The position numbers were made by a program, and so were the translations under genes. A DNA stretch of 64,000 nt, taken from Paracoccus liaowanqingii. GTDB lineage: Bacteria > Pseudomonadota > Alphaproteobacteria > Rhodobacterales > Rhodobacteraceae. The notes beneath the pieces are model-generated. The model worked only from the letters and a program-made list of their open reading frames with translations, searched no databases and had not been told where the DNA came from. Shown here piece by piece: positions 42,633-51,017 of the stretch (the first letter of the stretch is position 1; the number at the start of each line of letters is the position of its first letter). Location of the stretch: contig NZ_CP040763.1 of NCBI RefSeq assembly GCF_004683865.2, forward strand, positions 196,426 to 260,425, given 5' to 3'.

Positions 42633-44612
42633 TCAGCCGATACGACCGCCGCCCTGACGGGTGATGGCGACGACTGCCGGACGGACGGGCATCGCGTCCT
42701 CGAAGTCCGGCCAGCGGGTGGACAGATCCTCGTAGTAGGAGACGCGCCCATGACCCTCCCAGTCATCGCCGCCGTCGCCTGGATGCTGGACGGCGACGAA
42801 GAAGGTCGTCATGTCCTCGGTCGGGCAGGGCCCGCACAGCTCGGCACCCACCGGAACCCGGTAGAACAGGCGCGAGGTGCCGCGTGCGTCGCCATCCGTA
42901 TCGACCGCCCACAGCCCATCGGTGCGGCCGGTATCGGCCATCGAATTGCCGTCCGTCGAGACCCAGAGACGGCCATCGGCGTCGATCGCGGCATTGTCCG
43001 GCATTCCGAACCAGCCGTTCCTGGTCGTTTCCGTAGAGAAGGTCGCGCCGACCTCGGCCACCGAGGGGTCGCCGCATTGCAGCAGGATCTCCCAGGTCCC
43101 GTCGGTCGCCGTGAAGTCGCCATCCGTCTCCAGGATCTCGATGATGTGCCCGAAGGCGTTCTCCACGCGCGGATTGGCGGCATTCGCCTCCTCGCGGCGC
43201 GTGTTGTTGGTCAGCATCACATAGGCGCGCCCGGTCAGGGGGTTGGGCTGGATGTCTTCGGGGCGGTCCATCGGCGTGGCCTCCAGCAGGTCGGCCGCGC
43301 GGCGCGTCTCGATCAGCACGTCGGCCTGGCTGGCAAAGCCGTTCTCGGCGGTCAGCGGACCCTCGCCGTGAACCAGCGGAAGCCATTGCATGGACCCGTC
43401 CTCGTCGAAGCGGGCGACATAGAGCGTGCCCTCGTCCAGCAGATCCATGTTGGCGGCGCGGTCGTCGGGGTCGTAGGTGCCCGCGGTGACGAACTTGTAG
43501 ACATAGTCGAAGCGCTCGTCATCGCCCAGATAGAAGACGATCCGGCCATGCGCGGCCACCACGCTCTCGGCGCCCTCGTGCTTGAAGCGGCCAAGCGCGG
43601 TGCGCTTCTTGGGGACCGAATTGGGGTCCATGACATCCACCTCGACCACCCAGCCAAAGCGGTTGGGCTCGTTGGGTTCCTGGCCGACATTGAAGCGTTT
43701 GTGGAAGTTGCCCCACTGATAGGAGGCCCCGGGGACGCCGAGACGCTCGTAATTCGCGGCTTCGGGATGGTCGGCGGGCAGTTCGCCCAGGAAATAGCCG
43801 TGGATGTTTTCCTCGGCCATGATGTAGGTGCCCCACGGGGTCACGCCACCCGCGCAGTTGTTGATCGTGCCGAAGACCTTCGTGCCGGTCGTGTCATCCG
43901 CAGTCTTCATGCGGTCGTGGCCGGCGGCGGGACCGGTCAGCTGCATCTCGGTCTTGGCGGTGATGCGGCGGTTCAGTGCGCCATCCGTGACGGGGCGCCA
44001 TTTGCCGCCGTCGCGCACCAGTTCGATGATGGTCCCGCCATGGGCCGCCATTTCGATATTGGCCCGATCCTCGGTCGCATCCGCCACGGCCATCTCGCCG
44101 TTCTGCATGGTGACGATCCCCGGGAACATCAGGTGCTCGTTGGTGTATTCGTGGTTCACCACCAGCAGGCCGCGATCGGCCGTCCCCTCCAGGGGAATGA
44201 AGCCCACGAAGTCGTTGTTGTAGCCGAACTGGCGTTCCTGGGCGGCTTCGGTCTGGCTCAGCGGGTCGAAATCGGGGGCGTCGGCAAAGATCTTGTCGCC
44301 CCAACGCAGCAGGATGTCGGCGTCATAGCCCTCGGCCACGTGGTGATCGGCATCGACCCCGGCCTCGACCTCGGGAAAGTTGAAGACCGAGGCCGTTTGC
44401 GCCCGGGCTTCACCCGCGGCAAACAGCGCGACGGGCGAGACGGTCGCGGCGATCGCCGCCGAGGCCATCGAGCCCCGCAGGAAGCCGCGTCGCGAAAAGC
44501 GGGCCGCGATGATGTCGCCCATGGTCGGATTGGCCGTCGGGTTGAGACCCGGCCCGTCGGCCTCCTCCAGCTTGGAGGTCCGGAAAACTTGGCTTTGGCG
44601 GATGTCGGTCAT
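42633..44612 (-). CDS. phoX: PhoX-family (DUF839) alkaline phosphatase
   Basis: 659 residues. A twin-arginine signal (FSRRGFLRGSMASAA, about 38-53) directs it folded to the periplasm. The DUF839/PhoX motifs include GYNNDFVGFIPL, LLVVNHEYTNEHLMFPG, NNCAGGVTPWGTYIMAEENIHGY, GRFKHEGAESVVA, and NTRREEANAANPR with active-site and Ca/Fe ligands. PhoX enzymes release phosphate from phosphomonoesters under phosphate limitation, using Fe3+ and Ca2+. The gene is divergent from a phytase-like esterase. I looked for a Pho box upstream and found only a weak match. Confidence 0.92.
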   Translation of the reverse strand: MTDIRQSQVFRTSKLEEADGPGLNPTANPTMGDIIAARFSRRGFLRGSMASAAIAATVSPVALFAAGEARAQTASVFNFPEVEAGVDADHHVAEGYDADILLRWGDKIFADAPDFDPLSQTEAAQERQFGYNNDFVGFIPLEGTADRGLLVVNHEYTNEHLMFPGIVTMQNGEMAVADATEDRANIEMAAHGGTIIELVRDGGKWRPVTDGALNRRITAKTEMQLTGPAAGHDRMKTADDTTGTKVFGTINNCAGGVTPWGTYIMAEENIHGYFLGELPADHPEAANYERLGVPGASYQWGNFHKRFNVGQEPNEPNRFGWVVEVDVMDPNSVPKKRTALGRFKHEGAESVVAAHGRIVFYLGDDERFDYVYKFVTAGTYDPDDRAANMDLLDEGTLYVARFDEDGSMQWLPLVHGEGPLTAENGFASQADVLIETRRAADLLEATPMDRPEDIQPNPLTGRAYVMLTNNTRREEANAANPRVENAFGHIIEILETDGDFTATDGTWEILLQCGDPSVAEVGATFSTETTRNGWFGMPDNAAIDADGRLWVSTDGNSMADTGRTDGLWAVDTDGDARGTSRLFYRVPVGAELCGPCPTEDMTTFFVAVQHPGDGGDDWEGHGRVSYYEDLSTRWPDFEDAMPVRPAVVAITRQGGGRIG

Positions 44613-44941
44613 GTCTGGTCCCTGGGATTTCCTTGGTCAGGGGCGTGGTACGCCCGTTTCGCGACATAAACGTGTCAGTTCAGAAATGGAGGTGAGGTCC
44701 GGGCCCGATCCCCAGCCCGAAGCGGCGACGGGGCCTGCAAACGCGGGGCCTGACACGCAGGCCGGATTGTGCCGACGTGCTGTGCGGATGCCCTCGCAGG
44801 TCTTGCAGCGCCCCCGGGCCGGGCGCAGCTTCGGCGTCATCGAAGTTTCTGCCACCTGTGCGGTGCATGTTACACATCGGGCAGAGACGGGTTCCCGGCT
44901 GCGGATCGATTTGCCGCGTCGATGCACAAGGACATCTCGGG

Positions 44942-46255
44942 ATGAAGACCACCCTCGCCTCCTCCGCGCTTCTGGCGCTTCTGGGTCCTGTCATGGCACA
45001 GGCGCAGCAGGCCTTTCCCGCCCGGCTTGCCGCCCATGCCGAGCTGCCGGGCGCGACATTCGTGCCCGCACCCGAGGGCGCCGCGCCGCATTACAACCTG
45101 TCGGGTCGGTTCACCGGCCCGGATGGCCGCGCCACGGACCTCTATTCGGAGGTTCAGGCGGCCAACGGCCTGGCCTTGCCCTTCCCGGGCCAGCCGCTGC
45201 AGGGCTTTTCGGGCATCCGCGCGCTTGATGAGGGGCGCTTTCTGGTGCTGACGGATAACGGCTTCGGCACCAAGGCCAATTCCTCCGACGTCATCCTGAT
45301 GTTCAACATCGTTCGGCCGGACTGGGAGACCGGTCGCGTCGCCATCGAGCGAACGATCCGCCTGTCGGACCCAGATCAGAAGGTGCCCTTCCCGATCATG
45401 AACGAGGCCACCCCCGGCCGCTTCCTGACCGGCGCCGATTTCGACCTGGAATCCATCCAGCCCGTCGGCGATGGCTACTGGCTGGGCGACGAGTTCGGCC
45501 CCTGGCTGATCCAGGTGAACGGAGAGGGCGAGGTGCAGAAGGTGGTGGCCACCGAGCCGGGCGGCACCCTGATGCGGTCGCCCGACAATGCCTTCGCCAT
45601 CGCGCCGGACCCCGGAGCCGCCCCGGCCGACGAGGTCGTCGTCTTCCGCTCGGGCGGCTACGAGGGAATGGCCCTCTCGGAGGATGGGGAGACGCTCTAC
45701 CCGCTGCTGGAAAAGCCTGTCTGGGACCCTGCCGCCGAGGCGCGGGAGACCGTGGGCGGCGTCCCGGTGCTGCGGCTTTTCGAGGTCTCCTCCGAAACCG
45801 GCGCGTGGAGCGACAGGATCCGCTACTATCCCCTCGACGCCCCCGATCACGCGATCGGGGATTTCAACCTGATCGGCGGCACCCGGGGCCTGATCATCGA
45901 GCGCGACAGCGGCCAGGGCGATCCCCGCGAAGCCTGGGCCGAGACCCCCGCCACGTTCAAGCGCATCTATCTGGTCGATCTGGAGCGCATGGACGACAAC
46001 GATGTGCTGGAGAAGATCGCCTATATCGACCTGATGCAGATTGAGGACCCCGAGGGCATCGCCCCCCGCGGCACCGCCGACGGTACCTTCACCTTCCCCT
46101 TCGTCACCATCGAGAACGTGGACCGGGTCGACGACACGCATATCGTGGTCGCCAACGACAACAACTATCCCTTCTCCGTCGGGCGCGAGCAGGGCCGGGC
46201 CGATGACAACGAGATCATCCTGCTGGAGGTGGAGGAGTTCCTGAACGCCGAGTAA
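44942..46255 (+). CDS. Esterase-like activity of phytase family protein, secreted
   Basis: 437 residues from the ATG at 44942, which begins a signal peptide (about 1-21, ending MAQAQQ). The mature part matches the phytase-like beta-propeller family (PF13449): LQGFSGIRAL, FLVLTDNGFG, DFDLESIQPVGDGYWLGDEFGP, SGGYEGMALSEDGETLYPLLE, and FVTIENVDRVDDTHIVVANDNNYPFS. The family acts on phosphate esters or related compounds in the periplasm. Its divergent neighbour phoX suggests a shared phosphate-scavenging role. A strong terminator follows. Confidence 0.87.
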   Translation: MKTTLASSALLALLGPVMAQAQQAFPARLAAHAELPGATFVPAPEGAAPHYNLSGRFTGPDGRATDLYSEVQAANGLALPFPGQPLQGFSGIRALDEGRFLVLTDNGFGTKANSSDVILMFNIVRPDWETGRVAIERTIRLSDPDQKVPFPIMNEATPGRFLTGADFDLESIQPVGDGYWLGDEFGPWLIQVNGEGEVQKVVATEPGGTLMRSPDNAFAIAPDPGAAPADEVVVFRSGGYEGMALSEDGETLYPLLEKPVWDPAAEARETVGGVPVLRLFEVSSETGAWSDRIRYYPLDAPDHAIGDFNLIGGTRGLIIERDSGQGDPREAWAETPATFKRIYLVDLERMDDNDVLEKIAYIDLMQIEDPEGIAPRGTADGTFTFPFVTIENVDRVDDTHIVVANDNNYPFSVGREQGRADDNEIILLEVEEFLNAE

Positions 46256-46274
46256 CCGGTCGCGGGGATCCTCG

Positions 46275-46309
46275 GCGGACCGAGGCGGTGGCAGCCGCCT
46301 TCGGTCCGC
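46275..46309 (+). terminator. Terminator hairpin after the phytase-like esterase
   Basis: GCGGACCGAGGCGG pairs with CCGCCTTCGGTCCGC, a 14-bp stem with one bulged T and a 6-base loop, 19 bp after the stop codon. Confidence 0.75.
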
Positions 46310-46364
46310 GCCCTGGACCCTTTGCCTGGGCCACGCGCATGGGCGCCGTCGCGCCGCGCCTGAT

Positions 46365-46387
46365 CCTTACGCGTCCTTTACGCGTCC
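46365..46387 (+). promoter_or_regulatory. Candidate KdpE operator: direct repeat CYTTACGCGTCC
   Basis: CCTTACGCGTCC (46365-46376) and CTTTACGCGTCC (46376-46387) are almost identical direct repeats with an 11-bp period, one helical turn. OmpR-family response regulators such as KdpE bind tandem half-sites of this spacing. It lies about 80 bp before the first gene of the kdp operon. Confidence 0.5.
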
Positions 46388-46422
46388 GACCGGGATGCTG
46401 CATAGCATCCTCACGCGGCCCC

Positions 46423-46453
46423 GTGATGACTGTCGGCCAACGACACTCATCAC
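46423..46453 (+). promoter_or_regulatory. Hairpin just before the kdp operon start codon
   Basis: GTGATGA-C-TGTCG pairs with CGACA-C-TCATCAC, a 12-bp stem with one C-C mismatch and a 5-base loop (GCCAA), ending 10 bp before the ATG at 46464. A second hairpin GGATGCT/AGCATCC lies at 46393-46410. They could shape a leader RNA or be operators. Confidence 0.5.
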
Positions 46454-46463
46454 GTGGTTTCCC

Positions 46464-46547
46464 ATGTCCGACATCATCTATCTGACGCTTGGCGCGGGTG
46501 GCTTCCTGGCCTTCATGGCCGGGATCCACGCGCTGGCCCGCATGTGA
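46464..46547 (+). CDS. 27-residue membrane peptide before kdpF
   Basis: ATG at 46464, stop at 46545-46547. The peptide MSDIIYLTLGAGGFLAFMAGIHALARM is one hydrophobic helix with a basic end. It begins 11 bp before the kdpF start, on the same strand, and has the size and shape of KdpF. Small peptides before kdpF occur in some alphaproteobacteria as far as I recall, without assigned function. It may be a second KdpF-like stabilising subunit. Confidence 0.5.
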   Translation: MSDIIYLTLGAGGFLAFMAGIHALARM

Positions 46548-46558
46548 CGGGGGCCGCG

Positions 46559-46645
46559 ATGTTCGATCTGATCATCGGCCTTGCCGTGGCAGCGGGGCTT
46601 TTCGGCTACCTCGTCACGGCGCTGATGCGCCCTGACCGTTTCTGA
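46559..46645 (+). CDS. kdpF: KdpF, small stabilising subunit of the K+ ATPase
   Basis: 28 residues (MFDLIIGLAVAAGLFGYLVT, then ALMRPDRF), a single membrane helix ending in the family signature LxRPERF/RPDRF. KdpF stabilises the KdpABC complex in the membrane. It lies 12 bp before kdpA, in the usual order. Confidence 0.88.
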   Translation: MFDLIIGLAVAAGLFGYLVTALMRPDRF

Positions 46646-46657
46646 TCGGGGGCAGGG

Positions 46658-48361
46658 ATGTCACCCGATTATCTGGTCTTCGCCCTCTACGGCGCGGTGA
46701 CGGTGGGTCTGGCCTGGCTGCTGGCGGGCTACATGCACCGGGTCTTCACCGGCCAGCGCGTCTGGTCGAGCCCGGCCATCGCGCCGCTCGAGCGCGCCGT
46801 CCTGGCCGCCGCCGGCACCGGCCCGGATCGGGTCCAGGGCTGGACGGGCTATGCCATGGCCGTGCTGGTCTTCAACCTTGCGGGCTTCCTGTTCCTCTAT
46901 GCCGTGCTGCGGCTGCAGGGGATGCTTCCGGGCAACCTCGAGGGGATCGGCCCGATGTCGCCCGATCTGGCCTTCAACACGGCGGTCAGCTTCGTCACCA
47001 ACACCAACTGGCAGGCCTATTCCGGCGAGGTGCAGCTGAGCTATCTGGCCCAGATGGTTGGGCTGACGGTGCAGAACTTCGTCTCGGCCGCCACCGGCAT
47101 GGCCGTGGCCGTCGCGGTGATCCGCGGCTTTGTCGCCACGGGCACCGGCAAGCTGGGCCATTTCTGGGTCGATCTGACCCGCGCCGTCCTCTATGTGCTG
47201 CTGCCGCTGTCGATCCTGGCGGCCGTGGTGCTGATCTGGCAGGGCGTGCCGCAATCGCTTGGCGCCTTTGTGCGCGCCACCACGCTGGAGGGCGCACAAC
47301 AGGTCATCGCGCAGGGCCCCGCCGCCAGCCAGATCGCCATCAAGCAGCTGGGCACCAATGGCGGCGGGTTCTTCGGCGTCACCTCGGCCCACCCGCTGGA
47401 GAATCCGACGATCCTGTCGAACATGATCCAGACGGTCTATATCCTGCTGATCCCGGTGGCGTTCTGTTTCCTCTTCGGCCGCATGGTCGGCGACCGCCGC
47501 CAGGGCTGGGCGATCTTTGCCACGATGGGCGTACTGTTCGTCGCGGGCTTGCTGCTGATCCACGCCCCCGAACAGGCGGGCAACCCGCTGCTGACCGAGG
47601 CCACCGGCATCACCGGCCCCAACCTGGAGGGCAAGGAGGTCCGCTTCGGCGCCACCCTTTCCGCGCTCTGGGCGCAGGCGACGACGGCGGCCTCGAACGG
47701 GTCGGTCAATGCGATGCATGACAGCTTCATGCCGATCTCCGGGCTGGTCATGATGCTGAACATGCAGGTGGGCGAGGTCATCTTCGGCGGCGCCGGCGCG
47801 GGGTTCTACGGCATGCTGCTGTATGTGGTGCTGGCGGTGTTCCTGGCCGGGCTGATGGTCGGGCGCACGCCCGAATACCTGGGCAAGAAGATCGAGGGGC
47901 GCGAGGTCACGCTGGCCGTGCTGGCTTTCCTGTCGATGCCGGTGGGCATCCTGGTCTTCGGCGCATTGGCCGCCACGGTGCCCTCGGCATTGAGCGCGGT
48001 GCAGGACGCCGGTCCGCATGGCCTGTCCGAGATCCTCTATGCCTACAGTTCCGCCACCGGCAACAACGGCTCGGCCTTTGGCGGCTACGGGGCGGCGGCG
48101 CCGTTCCACACCACGCTGCAGGGCATCGCCATGCTGCTGGGCCGCTATGCGATCATCATCCCGATGCTGGCGGTGGCGGGCGCGCTGTCGGCCAAGACCC
48201 CGGCGCAGGCCACGGCGGGCACGTTTCCCACGCATGGCCCGCTGTTCGTGCTGCTGCTGACCCTCACCGTGCTGATCCTGGGCGCGCTGACCTTCTTTCC
48301 GGCCCTGGTCCTGAGCCCCATCGCCGAGCATGTGTCGATGCTGGGCGGGCAACGTTTCTGA
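46658..48361 (+). CDS. kdpA: Potassium-transporting ATPase subunit KdpA
   Basis: 567 residues, ten membrane helices. It is the K+ channel-like subunit with four selectivity-filter loops; visible motifs include [47 protein letters not shown] and [16 protein letters not shown]. It works with KdpB and KdpC in the inner membrane to take up K+ at very low external levels. The sequence looks complete. Confidence 0.97.
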   Translation: MSPDYLVFALYGAVTVGLAWLLAGYMHRVFTGQRVWSSPAIAPLERAVLAAAGTGPDRVQGWTGYAMAVLVFNLAGFLFLYAVLRLQGMLPGNLEGIGPMSPDLAFNTAVSFVTNTNWQAYSGEVQLSYLAQMVGLTVQNFVSAATGMAVAVAVIRGFVATGTGKLGHFWVDLTRAVLYVLLPLSILAAVVLIWQGVPQSLGAFVRATTLEGAQQVIAQGPAASQIAIKQLGTNGGGFFGVTSAHPLENPTILSNMIQTVYILLIPVAFCFLFGRMVGDRRQGWAIFATMGVLFVAGLLLIHAPEQAGNPLLTEATGITGPNLEGKEVRFGATLSALWAQATTAASNGSVNAMHDSFMPISGLVMMLNMQVGEVIFGGAGAGFYGMLLYVVLAVFLAGLMVGRTPEYLGKKIEGREVTLAVLAFLSMPVGILVFGALAATVPSALSAVQDAGPHGLSEILYAYSSATGNNGSAFGGYGAAAPFHTTLQGIAMLLGRYAIIIPMLAVAGALSAKTPAQATAGTFPTHGPLFVLLLTLTVLILGALTFFPALVLSPIAEHVSMLGGQRF

Positions 48362-48371
48362 AGGCTTTCCC

Positions 48372-50411
48372 ATGTCCAAGCAATCCCTTCCCGTGCCGTC
48401 GATGACGGCGCTGGCCCCGGCGGCGGCGCGACAGGCGCTGGCCAAGCTGGCGCCCCGCGCGCTGCTGCGCAATCCGGTGATCTTCGCCACCGCCGTGGTG
48501 GCGGCGATGGTCACCCTCCTGGGCCTGCGCGATCTGGCGACCGGCGTGCCGGGCGCCGGGGCGGCCGTGCAGATCGCCGTCTGGCTGTGGGCCGCGGTCC
48601 TCATCTCGAACTTCGCCGAGGCCTCGGCCGAGGGGCGGGGCCGCGCCCGCGCCGACAGCCTGCGCGCCACCAAGACCGACACCATGGTCCGCGTGCTGGC
48701 CAGCCCCGACAGCGCGCATGACAGCGCCACGATGGTCTCGTCCGCCACGTTGAAGCAGGGCCAGATCCTGCTGGTGGTGGCGGGCGACATCATCCCGGCG
48801 GATGCGGACGTGGTCCAGGGCGTCGCGTCCGTTGATGAAAGCGCCATCACCGGGGAAAGCGCGCCGGTGATCCGCGAATCCGGTGGCGATTTCAGCTCGG
48901 TCACCGGCGGCACGCGGATCGTGTCCGACTGGCTGGTACTGCGCGTCACCGCCGAGCCGGGGCGCAGCTTTCTCGACCGCATGATCGCGCTGGTCGAGGG
49001 CGCCGAACGTGCAAAGACCCCGAACGAGATCGCGCTGAACATCCTGCTGGCGGGACTGACGCTGATCTTCCTGCTGGTCGTGGTCACGCTGGAGCCCTTC
49101 GCCCGCTATTCCGGCACCTCGATCCCGGTGGTCTTCCTGGCGGCGCTGTTCGTGACGCTGATCCCCACCACCATCGGCGGGCTTCTGTCGGCGATCGGCA
49201 TCGCCGGCATGGACCGGCTGGCCCGCGCCAATGTGGTCGCCAAGTCGGGCAGGGCGGTCGAGGCCGCGGGCGACGTGGACGTGCTGCTGCTGGACAAGAC
49301 CGGCACCATCACCTTCGGCAACCGCATGGCCGATGCGCTGATCCAGGCGCAGGGCGTCAGCGACGCCGATCTGGCCCGCGCCGCCCTGGCCGCCAGCCGC
49401 GCCGACGACACGCCCGAGGGCAAGTCCATCGTCGAGCTGGCCCGCAAGCGGCCCGGCGCGGATGCCGCCATGGCGGATGTGGCGGAGGCCATCGCGTTTT
49501 CCGCCCAGACCCGGTTGTCGGGCGCGGACCTGATCGATGGCACTCAACTGCGCAAGGGATCGGTCGATGCTATTTTGCGCCAGACCGGGGCCGCGATGGA
49601 TGCAGGCCTTGCGGCATCCGTCGATCAGATCGCGCGCTCGGGCGGCACGCCGCTACTGGTGTCGCAAGGCACCCGCATCATGGGGGCGGTGCATCTCAAG
49701 GACATCATCAAGCCCGGCGTGCGCGACCGCTTTGCCGAGCTGCGCGCCATGGGCATCCGCACGGTGATGATCACCGGCGACAACCCCCTGACCGCCGCCG
49801 CCATCGCCGCCGAGGCAGGCGTCGATGATTTCCTGGCCGAAGCCACGCCCGAGGCCAAGCTGGCGCTGATCCGCGCCGAGCAGGCCAAGGGCCAGCTGGT
49901 CGCCATGTGCGGGGACGGTTCGAACGACGCGCCCGCGCTGGCGCAGGCCGATGTCGGGGTGGCGATGAACTCGGGCACCTCGGCGGCCAAGGAGGCCGCG
50001 AACCTGATCGATCTGGACAGCGACCCGACCAAGCTGATCGAGGTCGTGCTGGTCGGCAAGCAGCTGCTGATCAGCCGGGGCGCGCTGACAACCTTCAGCA
50101 TCGCCAATGACGTGGCCAAGTATTTCGCCATCCTGCCCGCGCTGTTCATCGCGGCCTATCCCGGGCTGGCGGTGCTGAACGTGATGGGACTGGAAAGCGC
50201 CTCCAGCGCGATCCTGTCGGCGGTGATCTTCAACGCGCTGGTCATCCTAGCGCTGACCCCGCTGGCGCTGCGGGGGGTGAAATACGCGCCCTCCAGCGCT
50301 GCCGCGCTGCTGCGGCGCAACCTGACGATCTATGGCCTCGGCGGCCTGATCGTTCCCTTTCTGGGCATCAAGGTCATCGACATGGCCGTGACCGCCCTGG
50401 GCCTGGTGTAA
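48372..50411 (+). CDS. kdpB: Potassium-transporting ATPase ATP-binding subunit KdpB
   Basis: 679 residues from the ATG at 48372. P-type ATPase: TGES actuator motif in [12 protein letters not shown], phosphorylation motif [10 protein letters not shown], nucleotide-binding domain with KGSVDAIL, and hinge motif [18 protein letters not shown]. It energises K+ transport by ATP hydrolysis. Complete. Confidence 0.97.
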   Translation: MSKQSLPVPSMTALAPAAARQALAKLAPRALLRNPVIFATAVVAAMVTLLGLRDLATGVPGAGAAVQIAVWLWAAVLISNFAEASAEGRGRARADSLRATKTDTMVRVLASPDSAHDSATMVSSATLKQGQILLVVAGDIIPADADVVQGVASVDESAITGESAPVIRESGGDFSSVTGGTRIVSDWLVLRVTAEPGRSFLDRMIALVEGAERAKTPNEIALNILLAGLTLIFLLVVVTLEPFARYSGTSIPVVFLAALFVTLIPTTIGGLLSAIGIAGMDRLARANVVAKSGRAVEAAGDVDVLLLDKTGTITFGNRMADALIQAQGVSDADLARAALAASRADDTPEGKSIVELARKRPGADAAMADVAEAIAFSAQTRLSGADLIDGTQLRKGSVDAILRQTGAAMDAGLAASVDQIARSGGTPLLVSQGTRIMGAVHLKDIIKPGVRDRFAELRAMGIRTVMITGDNPLTAAAIAAEAGVDDFLAEATPEAKLALIRAEQAKGQLVAMCGDGSNDAPALAQADVGVAMNSGTSAAKEAANLIDLDSDPTKLIEVVLVGKQLLISRGALTTFSIANDVAKYFAILPALFIAAYPGLAVLNVMGLESASSAILSAVIFNALVILALTPLALRGVKYAPSSAAALLRRNLTIYGLGGLIVPFLGIKVIDMAVTALGLV

Positions 50412-50421
50412 GAGGAACCCC

Positions 50422-51014
50422 ATGCAAGACCATATCCGTCCCGCCCTTGTCACCCTTGGCCTGATGATCGGGCTGACCGGGCTCTGGCCTATCCGCTGGC
50501 CATGACCGGGCTGGGCCAGGCGCTGATGCCCGCACAGGCCAATGCCAGCCTGATCACCCGCGACGGCCAGATCGTCGGATCCGAGCTGGTGGGTCAGGCC
50601 TTTGCCGCGCCCGGCTATCTGCACCCGCGCCCCTGGGCGGTCGAGTACGACGCGGCGGCGGCGGGGGCCTCCAACCTGGGTCCGACCAGCGCCCCGATGC
50701 TGGCCGAACAGACCGCACGCGCCACCGCCTACCGGGCGGAGAACGGCACGGACGCCGTGCCCGTCGATGCCGTCACCGCCTCGGCCAGTGGCCTCGACCC
50801 CCATGTCTCGCCCCAGAACGCCCTCGCTCAGGCACAACGGATCGCCGCGGCGCGCGGCGTCCCGGTGGCCGAGGTCCGGGCGCTGATCGACGCGCAGCTT
50901 GAGCCGCGCTGGCTGGGCCTGTTCGGAGAGGCGCGCGTGAACGTGCTGCTGGTCAATCTGGCCCTTGACGCGGCCCTGCCGCAGGCCGCCACTGGCCCGG
51001 CAACCGAAGGCTGA
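50422..51014 (+). pseudogene. kdpC: KdpC, K+ ATPase subunit, frameshifted near the N-terminus
   Basis: The gene starts at the ATG at 50422 (MQDHIRPALVTLGLMIGLTG) but reaches a stop at 50503-50505 after 27 codons, because CT is doubled at 50482-50485 (GGGCTCTGGCC where GGGCTGGCC would give GLAYPLAM). The rest of KdpC continues in the shifted frame from about 50486 to 51014 with all family motifs (ANASLITRDGQIVGSELVGQ, YLHPRPWAV, NLGPTSAPM, ASASGLDPHVSPQNALAQ). A downstream ATG at 50502 could make a form without the membrane anchor. It may be a true inactivation or a sequencing error; KdpC is needed for activity. Confidence 0.85.
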
Positions 51015-51017
51015 CCC

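Noticed and set aside
44613..44700. Pho box before phoX
   Set aside because: Only a poor match (CTGACAC-N4-ATGTCGC) to the CTGTCAT-N4-CTGTCAT consensus; not convincing.
46661..49087. 808-codon open frame on the minus strand
   Set aside because: Antisense to kdpA and kdpB, no domain, no ribosome site.
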